A stretch of 25,531 nucleotides of DNA from an uncultured Flavobacterium sp. (GTDB lineage: Bacteria > Bacteroidota > Bacteroidia > Flavobacteriales > Flavobacteriaceae), in assembly GCF_946481155.1 (NCBI RefSeq), contig NZ_CAMLMK010000036.1:1-25531 (forward strand). The letters run 5' to 3'. The position numbers and the translations under genes are program-made. The notes under the pieces were generated by a model, which did not search any database, was not told where the DNA came from, and was given only the letters and a program-made list of their open reading frames with translations. How positions within the stretch are numbered: position 1 is the stretch's first letter; every line of letters starts with the position of its first letter. Positions 1 to 7,894 of the stretch are shown here, in pieces.

Positions 1-1733
1 AGTTTGTGACCGTAGGAGAAATTGCAACCATGATGGATGTGCCTATTACAAAAGTAATCGGTACATGTATGTCTCTTGGAATCATGGTAACCATGAACCA
101 GCGTCTGGATGCGGAAACGTTATCGATTGTAGCCGACGAATTCGGTTACGAAGTGGAATTTATCACTACCGATATCGAAGAAGCAATCGAGGTGGTGGAA
201 GACAGACCGGAAGATTTAGTGTTCAGAGCGCCAATCGTAACGGTAATGGGTCACGTGGATCACGGTAAAACATCCCTACTGGATTACATCCGTAAAGCAA
301 ACGTAATTGCCGGTGAGTCCGGAGGTATTACACAGCACATCGGAGCGTATGGGGTGGAATTGGAGAACGGTCAGGAAATCACTTTCCTTGATACACCGGG
401 TCACGAAGCGTTTACCGCAATGCGTGCCCGTGGTGCTCAGGTAACGGATATCGCGATTATCGTAATCGCTGCCGACGACGACATCATGCCACAAACCAAA
501 GAGGCAATCAGCCATGCTCAGGCTGCAGGCGTTCCATTGATTTTCGCAATCAATAAAGTGGATAAGCCAACTGCGAATCCTGAGAAAATTAAAGAAAGAC
601 TGGCTTCGATGAACTTATTGGTAGAAGACTGGGGTGGTAAATACCAATCTCATGATGTATCTGCCAAAGTTGGTCTTGGAGTTAAAGAATTATTAGAAAA
701 AGTATTGCTTGAGGCCGAAATTTTAGACCTGAAAGCAAATCCAAATAAACCGGCAGTAGGTACAGTTGTGGAAGCACAATTAGACAAAGGACGTGGATAT
801 GTAACAACAATTCTGGTACAGGCGGGAACGCTGAAAATCGGGGATTACGTATTGGCTGGTAAAAACCATGGTAAAGTTAAGGCGATGTTCGATGAGCGAG
901 GGAACTCGGTTAAAGAAGCAGGACCTTCAACACCAATATCCATCTTAGGATTGGACGGTGCGCCAACTGCGGGTGATAAATTCAACGTATTCGAAGACGA
1001 GAGAGAAGCGAAACAAATTGCAGCAAAACGTATGCAGTTGTTACGTGAGCAATCGGTTCGTACGCAAAAGCACATTACGCTTGCCGAAATCGGTCGTCGT
1101 ATCGCATTGGGTCAGTTCAAGGAATTGAACATTATCCTGAAAGGGGATGTGGATGGTTCCGTAGAGGCATTATCCGATTCATTCTCTAAATTGTCAACCG
1201 AAGAAATTCAGATCAAAATTATTCATAAAGGAGTAGGAGCGATTACCGAATCGGATGTATTGCTTGCTTCGGCTTCCGATGCGATTATTATCGGATTCAA
1301 CGTGCGCCCGCAAGGAAATGCTAAGCAATTAGCTGAAAAAGAAGAAATCGATATCCGTCATTACTCTATTATCTATGATGCAATTGACGACCTGAAAGAT
1401 GCGATGGAAGGAATGCTTTCTCCGGAAATGAAAGAAGAAATTACCGGAACTGCTGAAGTTCGTGAATTGTTTAAAATATCTAAAGTGGGAACTATCGCCG
1501 GATGTATGGTTACGGATGGTAAAATCCTTAGAAATGCTAAAATCCGCTTGATCCGCGAAGGTGTGGTTATCTATACCGGAGAGCTATTGGCACTAAAACG
1601 ATTCAAGGATGATGTTAAGGAAGTTTCCAAAGGTTATGATTGTGGTATGCAGATCAAGAACTACAACGATCTTAAGGAATACGATTTAATCGAGTGCTTC
1701 CATGAAGTTGAAGTTAAAAAGAAACTGAAATAA
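1..1733 (+). CDS. infB: Translation initiation factor IF-2, 3' part (5' end outside window)
   Basis: IF-2 is the GTPase that brings initiator fMet-tRNA to the 30S subunit and promotes 50S joining in the cytoplasm. The reading frame is open from the left edge (first full codon at base 3), so the GTG at 6 is not the start; the N-terminal part of the protein is missing. About 576 residues are visible. Counting from that GTG, they begin in an IF2_N-type domain (VGEIATMM...MSLGI), followed by the G domain: G1 GHVDHGKT (82-89), G3 DTPGHE, G4 NKVD, G5 SAK. Domain II and the C-terminal fMet-tRNA-binding domain follow (MVTDGKI...[18 protein letters not shown]). No frameshift is seen. A strong terminator follows closely, so the gene ends its transcription unit. 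Identification is certain. Confidence 0.98.
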   Translation, partial: FVTVGEIATMMDVPITKVIGTCMSLGIMVTMNQRLDAETLSIVADEFGYEVEFITTDIEEAIEVVEDRPEDLVFRAPIVTVMGHVDHGKTSLLDYIRKANVIAGESGGITQHIGAYGVELENGQEITFLDTPGHEAFTAMRARGAQVTDIAIIVIAADDDIMPQTKEAISHAQAAGVPLIFAINKVDKPTANPEKIKERLASMNLLVEDWGGKYQSHDVSAKVGLGVKELLEKVLLEAEILDLKANPNKPAVGTVVEAQLDKGRGYVTTILVQAGTLKIGDYVLAGKNHGKVKAMFDERGNSVKEAGPSTPISILGLDGAPTAGDKFNVFEDEREAKQIAAKRMQLLREQSVRTQKHITLAEIGRRIALGQFKELNIILKGDVDGSVEALSDSFSKLSTEEIQIKIIHKGVGAITESDVLLASASDAIIIGFNVRPQGNAKQLAEKEEIDIRHYSIIYDAIDDLKDAMEGMLSPEMKEEITGTAEVRELFKISKVGTIAGCMVTDGKILRNAKIRLIREGVVIYTGELLALKRFKDDVKEVSKGYDCGMQIKNYNDLKEYDLIECFHEVEVKKKLK

Positions 1734-1753
1734 GTAACGACTTTATATTAAAG

Positions 1754-1777
1754 AACCCCGATTCGTCGGGGTTTTTT
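1754..1777 (+). terminator. Rho-independent terminator of infB
   Basis: The 8-bp stem AACCCCGA/TCGGGGTT (1754-1761 with 1766-1773) closes on a TTCG tetraloop and runs into a T tract (1772-1777). It lies 20 bases after the infB stop. The UUCG loop is an exceptionally stable one. Confidence 0.93.
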
Positions 1778-1848
1778 GCGTTTAATCGATTAATGGTGCT
1801 GTTTACCGCGATTTGATTTCAAAAACTTTCCTGTAAGAATATTTTCCA

Positions 1849-1856
1849 TAATTTTG
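1849..1856 (+). promoter_or_regulatory. Candidate -7 box (TAATTTTG) for the collar/T9SS gene pair
   Basis: TAATTTTG fits the Bacteroidetes -7 consensus TAnnTTTG and ends 18 bases before the ATG at 1875. A clear TTG -33 box at the expected spacing is not present (TTC at 1828-1830 is the nearest). It is the best promoter candidate between the infB terminator and the gene. Confidence 0.55.
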
Positions 1857-1874
1857 TAAAAAAAATAAACTATC

Positions 1875-2459
1875 ATGAGAAAAATTACACTTTTACTTTT
1901 GCTGGCTTTTTCATTCTTAGGAACGCAAAAAGCATTTTGTCAGGATGCATATATTGGTGAAATCAGAATGTTCGCCGGAACCTTTGCGCCTAGTGGATGG
2001 GCAAAATGCGAAGGGCAAATACTGTCGATTGCACAAAACACCGCCTTGTTTTCTCTTTTAGGAACAACCTATGGTGGTGATGGTCAGACGACATTCGCTT
2101 TGCCTGATTTAAGAGGCCGCGTACCTATGGCTCCGGGTCAGGGTCCAGGACTTTCGCCAAGAACCTTAGGTGAGGTGACCGGTTCGGAAACCAATACGCT
2201 AACCGTAGCACAGATGCCTGCTCATAATCACACGGTAAATGCTTCAACGTCAGATGGTGACCAAAATGTGCCGACAAGCACTTTTCCTGCAAATACAAAA
2301 ACACTTGATAAAGAATATGCCGCAGCCGGTGCAAATACGCAAATGCACCCTTCAATGATTGGAGTGAGTGGAGGTAGCCAGCCGGTAAATAATGTCCAGC
2401 CGTCATTGTCAGTGACTTTCATAATAGCTTTGCAGGGAATTTATCCTCCACAAAATTAA
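1875..2459 (+). CDS. Secreted phage tail-collar-domain protein (MdpB-like)
   Basis: 194 residues. An N-terminal signal peptide (basic MRK, hydrophobic 4-16, cleavage probably near residue 23, ...KAFCQ) precedes a tail-collar domain of the microcystin-dependent-protein type. Recognisable are YIGEIRMFAGTFAPSGW (26-42), the block SIAQNTALFSLLGTTYGGDG (51-70), FALPDLRGRVPM (74-85), and MPAHNHT (114-120). The collar domain is known from phage tail fibres and related bacterial proteins. Those are normally cytoplasmic products, so the signal peptide is the unusual part and implies export to the periplasm or beyond. No T9SS sorting domain is visible. The next gene starts 5 bases after the stop, so the two are co-translated. 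Function is unknown; a receptor- or glycan-binding role is only inference from the collar fold. Confidence 0.88.
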   Translation: MRKITLLLLLAFSFLGTQKAFCQDAYIGEIRMFAGTFAPSGWAKCEGQILSIAQNTALFSLLGTTYGGDGQTTFALPDLRGRVPMAPGQGPGLSPRTLGEVTGSETNTLTVAQMPAHNHTVNASTSDGDQNVPTSTFPANTKTLDKEYAAAGANTQMHPSMIGVSGGSQPVNNVQPSLSVTFIIALQGIYPPQN

Positions 2460-2464
2460 TTTAT

Positions 2465-3148
2465 ATGAAAGCGTTACTTATTGCTGGCGTAACGATGTTG
2501 TTTTCATCGTTATCAGCACAGACGATTACATTTAACGGATGTCACGGCCTGTTTGAAAATCAAACTTACACCTTCAATATGGAAGCGCCGGATGTTACGG
2601 GAAGAAATACGTTCAATACCACACCGGTGGATGGTGCGCAGACCTGTGGCGGACTGGGAACTTGTGAGTTTAAGATTTCATGGAGCGTATCAAATTCCCG
2701 TTGGGAGTTTATTGCCGATAGCGGAAATGGAGATTTCGTTAATCCGTATCTGATTTATTACAATACGGCTGCATCGACACCAAATCCGCCGAGTTTAACG
2801 TTAGGGACCTGGGTTGAAAATATCGCAGACACGGATTCCGATTGCGGTGGAGATTTGGCTGCCGGGAATTCCACACTGACAGGAGCTGTTCAGAACACGC
2901 TTTTAGGTACTGCCGATTTTGCAATTAACAAAGGAGTAGTCCTTTATCCTAATCCGGCTTCTGAAGTAATTATGGTGGAGTCAAAAAGTGAGATCATCAG
3001 TTTCTCAATTATGAATATACAGGGACAAACCGTTATGAATGTCGATAATGACAATCGTGCCAATGTTTCCGTTCTTCAAAATGGGGTGTACCTCCTGCGG
3101 CTGAATACAACAGATGGCGTTCAGGTTATGAATTTTATCAAAAAATAA
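2465..3148 (+). CDS. T9SS-secreted protein of unknown function with type A C-terminal sorting domain
   Basis: 227 residues. A signal peptide (1-19, ending SLSAQ) is followed by a central region of about 130 residues that I do not recognise. That region has four cysteines after the signal (26, 61, 67, 127), compatible with two disulfides. The C-terminal 75 residues form a type A T9SS (Por secretion) sorting domain: VVLYPNPASEVIMV (158-171), SIMNIQGQTV, NGVYLLRL, and a final FIKK. Such domains direct export through the outer membrane and are usually cleaved, leaving the cargo anchored or free. The gene is the second of a two-gene unit with the secreted collar-like protein and is closed by a terminator 6 bases after its stop. 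The central part could be a small beta-rich adhesin or binding domain, but nothing in the sequence shows this. Confidence 0.85.
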   Translation: MKALLIAGVTMLFSSLSAQTITFNGCHGLFENQTYTFNMEAPDVTGRNTFNTTPVDGAQTCGGLGTCEFKISWSVSNSRWEFIADSGNGDFVNPYLIYYNTAASTPNPPSLTLGTWVENIADTDSDCGGDLAAGNSTLTGAVQNTLLGTADFAINKGVVLYPNPASEVIMVESKSEIISFSIMNIQGQTVMNVDNDNRANVSVLQNGVYLLRLNTTDGVQVMNFIKK

Positions 3149-3153
3149 AGTAT

Positions 3154-3183
3154 AATAAAACCCCGACCAGTCGGGGTTTTATT
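3154..3183. terminator. Bidirectional terminator between convergent genes
   Basis: A perfect 13-bp stem, AATAAAACCCCGA (3154-3166) with its complement (3171-3183), closes on the 4-base loop CCAG. The A- and T-rich flanks of the stem supply a U tract on either strand. It lies between the plus-strand T9SS cargo gene (ends 3148) and the minus-strand TonB receptor gene (ends 3198), so it can serve both. Confidence 0.92.
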
Positions 3184-3197
3184 TTAAGAGCAAGTTC

Positions 3198-5399
3198 TTA
3201 GAAATTGTATTTCACACCACCATAGAGGTTTCTTCCCGGAGCATTGATTCCGGAAGCAAACGTTCTGTATTGTGTGTCTAAAATGTTCTCGGCACCTGCA
3301 AATAATGTAAAGCCTTTGAAAATATTTACTGAACCTTTGATATTATAAGTCTCCCACGCAGGCATTCCGCCCTCAGGGGCATATACCTGGTTGTCTTCAC
3401 CACCGGCGGAGTAATCAGAAATATCTTTTTTGCCGTTGTAAAGCATATACGCTTCAATCATTCCAAATTTCGCAGCATAATTCAGTCCTGCTTTACCATA
3501 GAAAGGAGGAATATGGTCAAGAGGAGCAGGGCTGTCGCCGCTGGTGATTCTTCCTAAAGTATAATTGAAAGATCCGGTTAGCTGAAGGTTATCAATCAAA
3601 TACGCTTTTACTGAAGTTGAAAAACCGGTAATGTAAGCCCTGCCTTTGTTTTGGTTGGCCACGATCTGGCTTGGTTCAGTATTGCCGCCATATATAATGG
3701 TGCTTTGTCCGTTATACAAGAAATTGTCGGTTACGATTGCATCGATGAAACGGGTATAATAATAAGTATAATCAAATTGGAAACGCTTGTTTTTGCTGGT
3801 AACTGTAATTCCTAAATCTGTTGTAACTGTTTTTTCAGGCTTTAAGTTTTCGTTTGGTACAATAATGGTTTCTTCATTTGATTCAAATATTTTGGCTAAA
3901 TCATCAATATTCGGTGCTCGGAAACCAGTACCGATGTTTGCCGCCAATCGCACTTGCTTGCTGGGATTGTGGATAATTCCTAAACTTCCGCTGTAAGTAA
4001 AATTGCTTTGCGAGATGGAGTTGAAAGGCAATGGGAAGAAAGTATCATCGTCAATAGTACTTTTTAGCGTAACATAACCAACTCTTGCGCCCGCACTCCA
4101 TGAAGTGTTTTCTTTTAATTTCCCTAAGTAGGAAATGTAAAAGTCATTTCTGAACATATTATTGTCTCCATTCGGATAACGTGTGTCTAAATCACTTACT
4201 TCACCTGTATTAATGTTATTGAGGTTGGCAGTTGACTTCAAATTGTCATAGTAGCTTTCCAATCCGTATAATAACTCACTTGAGGTGAATTTCTTTTTCA
4301 GGTCAAGATTTAAGGCAAACGCATTGGTTTTTTCGATTCTGTTCTGCAAATTGTAATTTTGGAAGCGTCTGTTGTGACGGCTTTCTTCATTATTTTGATA
4401 ACTTACAGTCGCTTTTAAGTCACTTCCTAAAAAAGCCTTGTCGTTGCTAAAAGTATAGGCACCCAATATTCTTTTTTGTGGGCCGTAATACCATTCTGCA
4501 TTTCTTAATCCTGATGCATTAGCGTCGGTCAAACGGTCATAACGGGGGATATCAGTCGTAGCCGAATATTGGAAATTCAGATCGTGCTGGTTGCCGTTAC
4601 TTTGTTTGTATGCCACTTTTTGCATGAAGTTATATTGCTTGTACCCCGAAAACTTCTGAACATATTTATCGGAATTCTCAACCACTGCATCTACGCCATC
4701 ATTGGTTTCAATGTACTGCTCTCTTTCGCCAAAAAATGGATTGTTGTGGTTTCGTTCTTTACCCATTTTCAAATCGCCGAAATCGTTGAACGATAATGCG
4801 GTTAAGGAAGCGAAGTTGTCTCTGGCATAATTAAAGTCGAAATGAATCGATTTTTCTTCATTTACAGAGGAATAGCGCGTTAAGGCATTTCCGCTAAAGG
4901 TGTTTTTTGCATCCGATTTGAATTTTGCCCTTTTAGTTTCCATATTGATGGCGCCTCCCAAAGCATCACTTCCGAATACGGTCGAAGAAGGTCCGAAGAA
5001 GATATCCATGTTTTCGATCATGCTTTCGTCAACTGTTAGGATATTCTGCAAGTGGCCAGCTCTGAAAATTAGGTTGTTCATTCGGATACCGTCTACTAAA
5101 AGTAAGATACGGCTCGCTTCAAATCCCCTGATTAAAGGGCTTCCGCCTCCCTGTTGTGATTTCTGCACGGCCGCATTGCCTGTATTGGCGAGCATGTCGG
5201 CGGTGTTCTGAAAATTCTGGAATTCAATTTCTTTCTTTGAAATTGACTCCACCTGTTGTGGAATCTCTTTTTTGGATTTCAAATATTTTTGGGTGCTGAT
5301 CACAACTTCTTCCAACTGTTTGGTTTTGGTAGAGTCTTTTTGTGTTTGGCCATAACCGCTCAGGACCACTAAGGTTAGTAGGTATAGATAGTTTTTCAT
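3198..5399 (-). CDS. TonB-dependent outer-membrane receptor (heme/hemoglobin-receptor-like)
   Basis: 733 residues, full length for the family. A signal peptide (about 1-18) is followed by a TonB-box-like segment (LEEVVISTQ). The plug domain shows PLIRGFEASRILLLVDGIRM, then FRAGHLQNILTVDESMIENM and FGPSSTVFGSDALGGAIN. The remainder is a 22-strand-type beta-barrel ending in an aromatic residue (GGVKYNF). The FRAP box at 493-496 and a downstream NENLKPEK match the FRAP/NPNL boxes of heme and hemoglobin receptors, so uptake of heme, siderophore or another metal complex, powered by TonB-ExbBD, is the likely role. The substrate cannot be fixed from sequence. The gene lies 61 bases downstream of a small unknown gene and is probably co-transcribed with it; no separate consensus promoter is seen in that gap. 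The barrel has no SusC-like N-terminal extension and no SusD gene neighbours it. Confidence 0.9.
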   Translation of the reverse strand: MKNYLYLLTLVVLSGYGQTQKDSTKTKQLEEVVISTQKYLKSKKEIPQQVESISKKEIEFQNFQNTADMLANTGNAAVQKSQQGGGSPLIRGFEASRILLLVDGIRMNNLIFRAGHLQNILTVDESMIENMDIFFGPSSTVFGSDALGGAINMETKRAKFKSDAKNTFSGNALTRYSSVNEEKSIHFDFNYARDNFASLTALSFNDFGDLKMGKERNHNNPFFGEREQYIETNDGVDAVVENSDKYVQKFSGYKQYNFMQKVAYKQSNGNQHDLNFQYSATTDIPRYDRLTDANASGLRNAEWYYGPQKRILGAYTFSNDKAFLGSDLKATVSYQNNEESRHNRRFQNYNLQNRIEKTNAFALNLDLKKKFTSSELLYGLESYYDNLKSTANLNNINTGEVSDLDTRYPNGDNNMFRNDFYISYLGKLKENTSWSAGARVGYVTLKSTIDDDTFFPLPFNSISQSNFTYSGSLGIIHNPSKQVRLAANIGTGFRAPNIDDLAKIFESNEETIIVPNENLKPEKTVTTDLGITVTSKNKRFQFDYTYYYTRFIDAIVTDNFLYNGQSTIIYGGNTEPSQIVANQNKGRAYITGFSTSVKAYLIDNLQLTGSFNYTLGRITSGDSPAPLDHIPPFYGKAGLNYAAKFGMIEAYMLYNGKKDISDYSAGGEDNQVYAPEGGMPAWETYNIKGSVNIFKGFTLFAGAENILDTQYRTFASGINAPGRNLYGGVKYNF

Positions 5400-5460
5400 T
5401 TTTGTATATATAAAATAGTTTTAAACACCTGGTTTGGGCGTGTTTTTATTATTTGCTATT

Positions 5461-5955
5461 TTAAGACATACAGGGAGGGCGAAAAACACATGAGGCATGT
5501 GGAATTAAAACCTTTGAACTATAATAATAATTATGTTCTATAGGTGTTAGCTGGTTTTTCGAGGTGCTCGAAGTAATCTTCGGAAGATAAATTTCTAACT
5601 TGAGTTTGATTTTCGAAGTTTTGCTTTTTTTATTTTTTGGGAAAATGTTTTTAGCGATGTAATTCAGTAGATTCTCGAATTCATCCTTCAAAACGGTAAC
5701 TGTTACCTTGTTTTTATCAATGCTGATTTTCTTTACATCATAATAATGCCCATCGCGTTGAAATTCCTTTTTGTCTTGAAGACTTTCCCAATCTTTAATG
5801 CTAAAATCGAATTGCTCAAAATTTTTGGATTCATTTAAATAGTATTCTTTCTGAGCTTCGATCAATTGTACAATCAAGGTTTCTGAAAACAATAAAAACG
5901 AAAGCAACCCATAAAGGATTGCCACGGTCATAATTATTATTTTCTTCGACTTCAT
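5461..5955 (-). CDS. Small membrane-anchored protein of unknown function with Cys/Pro tail, upstream of TonB receptor
   Basis: 164 residues. An N-terminal hydrophobic helix (about 5-30, after MKSKK) is either an uncleaved anchor or a signal. The rest is a Lys- and Tyr-rich soluble region with a motif-like stretch FQRDGHYYDVKKISI (65-79). The C-terminus is striking: H153-A-S-C156, then RPPC (159-162) almost at the end. Its start overlaps the stop of the upstream SPOR gene by one base (TAATG), so the two are translationally coupled, and the TonB receptor gene follows. From memory, Bacteroidetes often place small proteins with an N-terminal hydrophobic segment and a Pro-rich end before TonB receptors; assigning this protein to such a group is inference. 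A metal- or heme-binding tail is possible but unproven. Confidence 0.75.
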   Translation of the reverse strand: MKSKKIIIMTVAILYGLLSFLLFSETLIVQLIEAQKEYYLNESKNFEQFDFSIKDWESLQDKKEFQRDGHYYDVKKISIDKNKVTVTVLKDEFENLLNYIAKNIFPKNKKSKTSKIKLKLEIYLPKITSSTSKNQLTPIEHNYYYSSKVLIPHASCVFRPPCMS

Positions 5956-6344
5956 TATTTGTTAGGCCGTATTAAAAGTGCTGTCGGATATTTTTTAAGA
6001 ATCTCCTTATAGTTCTTTTCTGCTTCGATACGGGTTTTAAAGGTGCCTACCCAAACTTTATAATTCGGATTGGAATAAATTATGGTTCCGTCTAAATTTC
6101 GGAACTCTTTTTTAAAGGTAGAAAGATTTTTTTTGGCTTCTTCATTTGTGCCGTAAAAGATCTGTACTTTATAACGGTCGTTAACGGTAATTGAAGAGTT
6201 TATTTTTCTTTTTTCTGCCAGTAATTTTTCAAACCTCGGATCTTGTATTATGTTAATTTTGGAGGTTTGGGCCAGAGAATTTTGGCATGTGGAAAGGGCG
6301 ATAAATAAGAAAAAGCTGTAAGCGAAAGATTTTAAAATTCTCAT
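5955..6344 (-). CDS. Exported SPOR-domain protein
   Basis: 129 residues. A signal peptide (about 1-26, ending NSLAQ) precedes one SPOR domain covering roughly residues 55-129: YKVQIFYGTNEEAKKNLSTF, then YSNPNYKVWVGTFKTRIEAE. SPOR domains bind peptidoglycan glycan strands stripped of peptides, often at division sites; in Bacteroidetes they are also found in small periplasmic proteins of unknown role. The start ATG at 6344 follows a TAnnTTTG box on this strand and is the first gene of the minus-strand unit. Its stop overlaps the ATG of the next gene. The gene is divergent from actA, with 208 bases between the two starts. A Cys at residue 20 (LSTC) is not a convincing lipobox, so a soluble periplasmic protein is more likely. 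Confidence 0.85.
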   Translation of the reverse strand: MRILKSFAYSFFLFIALSTCQNSLAQTSKINIIQDPRFEKLLAEKRKINSSITVNDRYKVQIFYGTNEEAKKNLSTFKKEFRNLDGTIIYSNPNYKVWVGTFKTRIEAEKNYKEILKKYPTALLIRPNK

Positions 6345-6362
6345 AATGAACTATATTTAAAA

Positions 6363-6370
6363 CAAAAGTA
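6363..6370 (-). promoter_or_regulatory. Candidate -7 box (TACTTTTG) for the SPOR/TonB-receptor unit
   Basis: Read on the minus strand, these bases are TACTTTTG, matching TAnnTTTG, 18 bases before the ATG at 6344. No TTG is present at the usual -33 spacing; that part is only A/T-rich. Confidence 0.5.
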
Positions 6371-6447
6371 CAATTAAAAAAAATAAACGTAAGAGATTAA
6401 TTTATTTAGAATTGGTATAAATTACAATTTAAGACAAATTTAAGGTT

Positions 6448-6476
6448 TTGATAATAACTCATAAGTCGTATTTTTG
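6448..6476 (+). promoter_or_regulatory. Promoter of the actABCDEF-coxBA operon
   Basis: TTG at 6448-6450, an 18-base spacer and TATTTTTG at 6469-6476 fit the Flavobacterium consensus TTG-N17-23-TAnnTTTG exactly. Transcription would start about 6480-6484, giving a leader of about 70 bases before the actA ATG at 6553. The leader holds an 11-base palindrome TTTAGTCTAAA (6505-6515). This is the best promoter in the window and the only good one seen upstream of the eight-gene respiratory operon. Confidence 0.75.
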
Positions 6477-6552
6477 TCCGAGTTTTTAAATAGGGTATGT
6501 TGTGTTTAGTCTAAAATGAGCATGCCAAATTTAGTTGATAATCATTTTAATT

Positions 6553-7863
6553 ATGAAAAAAGTGGGTAACCATAATTCGTTTTCAAAAAAATTCATATTC
6601 AGCTTAGCGCTTGTTTTGTCGCTGTCGCTGAGTTCTTTAGCCCAAGACGCGGCTGCTCCGGCTCCTGCAGCAGGTGCAGGTGATCCGGTACAAGGGAAAG
6701 CTATTTTTAATTCAAATTGCGCAGCGTGTCATAAGCTTGATGCTAAAATGACAGGTCCTGCCCTTCGTGGTGTCGCTGAAAAATACGACAAGGAATGGCT
6801 TTACAAATGGATCCACAACAGTGGTGAAATGATTAAATCCGGTGATGCTCAGGCGGTTAAAATTTTTGAAGAAAACAACAAAGTAGCCATGACTGCTTTT
6901 CCGCAATTATCCAATGCGGACATCGATAACATTTTGGCTTATACATCAGAACCGATTCCTGTGGTTGAGAAAACAGCGGGAGGTCCTGGTGCTGGCACAG
7001 CTTCAGAAGAAGGCGGTGTTTCTAACAGTCTGATCTTAGGGGTTCTTGCGGTGGTATTGACAATGTTAGTTGTAATGTTGTTCTTTGTTACCAATCTTCT
7101 TAGGAAAGTTGCGTCGGCTAATATTGCTGAAACTCCGGTTAAAGAAAAATCGCTGCCAATCTGGAAAGCTTTTGCTAAAAATCAATTCTTAGTATTGGTT
7201 ACAACTATTATGATGATCCTGGTTGGGATGTACTTCATCTACGGCTATTTGATGCAGATAGGTGTTGATCAGAACTATGAGCCAATTCAGCCAATTCATT
7301 TCTCTCATAAGATTCACGCTGGTGACAATAAGATTGATTGTAAATACTGTCACTCTTCTGCTCGTGTAAGTAAAACTTCGGGAATTCCTTCTTTGAACGT
7401 TTGTATGAACTGTCATAAAAACATTAATGAATTCCAGGGAGATAAAGATTCTACATATGTTGATCATTCGAAAGAATTCTATACGGCAGAAATTCAGAAG
7501 TTATATAATGCGGTTGGTTGGGATAAAACAGCGCAAAAATATACTGGAATCGTGAGACCGGTTAAATGGGTTCGCGTTCACAATCTTCCTGATTTCGTTT
7601 ACTTTAACCACTCACAGCACGTTACTGTTGCAGGTGTCGAGTGTCAGAAATGTCACGGTCCTGTTGAGACTATGGAAGTGATGAGACAACATGCTCCATT
7701 AACTATGGGATGGTGTGTGAGCTGTCACAGAGAAACAGATGTGAAAGTGGAAGGTAATGAGTACTACGCGAAAATCCACGATGAACTTTCTAAGAAATAC
7801 GGTGTCGATAAATTGACAGCGGCGCAAATGGGAGGTTTAGAATGTGGTAAGTGTCACTATTAA
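6553..7863 (+). CDS. actA: Alternative complex III subunit ActA: monoheme plus pentaheme cytochrome c
   Basis: 436 residues from the ATG at 6553; the frame is open from a TTG at 6535, but MKK plus a signal peptide (about 1-30, ending LSSLAQ) favours 6553. After an Ala/Pro linker comes a monoheme cytochrome c domain (CAACH, 56-60). Two membrane helices follow (about 150-175 and 210-232), then a pentaheme domain with CKYCH (263), CMNCH (284), CQKCH (364), CVSCH (388) and CGKCH (431), the last one residue before the end. In ACIII, ActA passes electrons from the ActB Fe-S clusters toward ActE and the oxidase on the periplasmic side. The ActA of Rhodothermus is described as pentaheme, so the extra N-terminal heme is a fusion. 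First gene of the operon; actB starts 31 bases later. Confidence 0.95.
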   Translation: MKKVGNHNSFSKKFIFSLALVLSLSLSSLAQDAAAPAPAAGAGDPVQGKAIFNSNCAACHKLDAKMTGPALRGVAEKYDKEWLYKWIHNSGEMIKSGDAQAVKIFEENNKVAMTAFPQLSNADIDNILAYTSEPIPVVEKTAGGPGAGTASEEGGVSNSLILGVLAVVLTMLVVMLFFVTNLLRKVASANIAETPVKEKSLPIWKAFAKNQFLVLVTTIMMILVGMYFIYGYLMQIGVDQNYEPIQPIHFSHKIHAGDNKIDCKYCHSSARVSKTSGIPSLNVCMNCHKNINEFQGDKDSTYVDHSKEFYTAEIQKLYNAVGWDKTAQKYTGIVRPVKWVRVHNLPDFVYFNHSQHVTVAGVECQKCHGPVETMEVMRQHAPLTMGWCVSCHRETDVKVEGNEYYAKIHDELSKKYGVDKLTAAQMGGLECGKCHY

Positions 7864-7894
7864 TAATAAATTAAGAAGCTAATATTTATATACA

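Noticed and set aside
1875..2459. Remnant prophage or tailocin locus suggested by the tail-collar domain
   Set aside because: No other phage tail, lysis, integrase or baseplate gene is nearby; flanks are infB and a T9SS cargo gene.
3787..5211. Open frames of 69-103 codons on the plus strand across the TonB receptor gene
   Set aside because: They lie wholly within a well-supported gene, lack family signatures and have no leader; shadows of the real frame.
3198..5399. SusC/SusD-type glycan utilisation locus
   Set aside because: No SusD gene, no glycoside hydrolases, and the receptor lacks the SusC N-terminal extension; FRAP/NPNL-like boxes point to heme or metal uptake.
5421..5446. Short inverted repeat AAACAC/GTGTTT before the TonB receptor gene, with T-rich sequence after it on the plus strand
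   Set aside because: Only 6 bp with an 11-base loop, and the T tract lies on the strand that carries no gene here; not a convincing terminator or attenuator for the minus-strand unit.
6535..6552. TTG start six codons upstream of the chosen actA ATG
   Set aside because: It adds MIIILI ahead of a normal MKK signal peptide start; the ATG at 6553 fits a signal peptide better.
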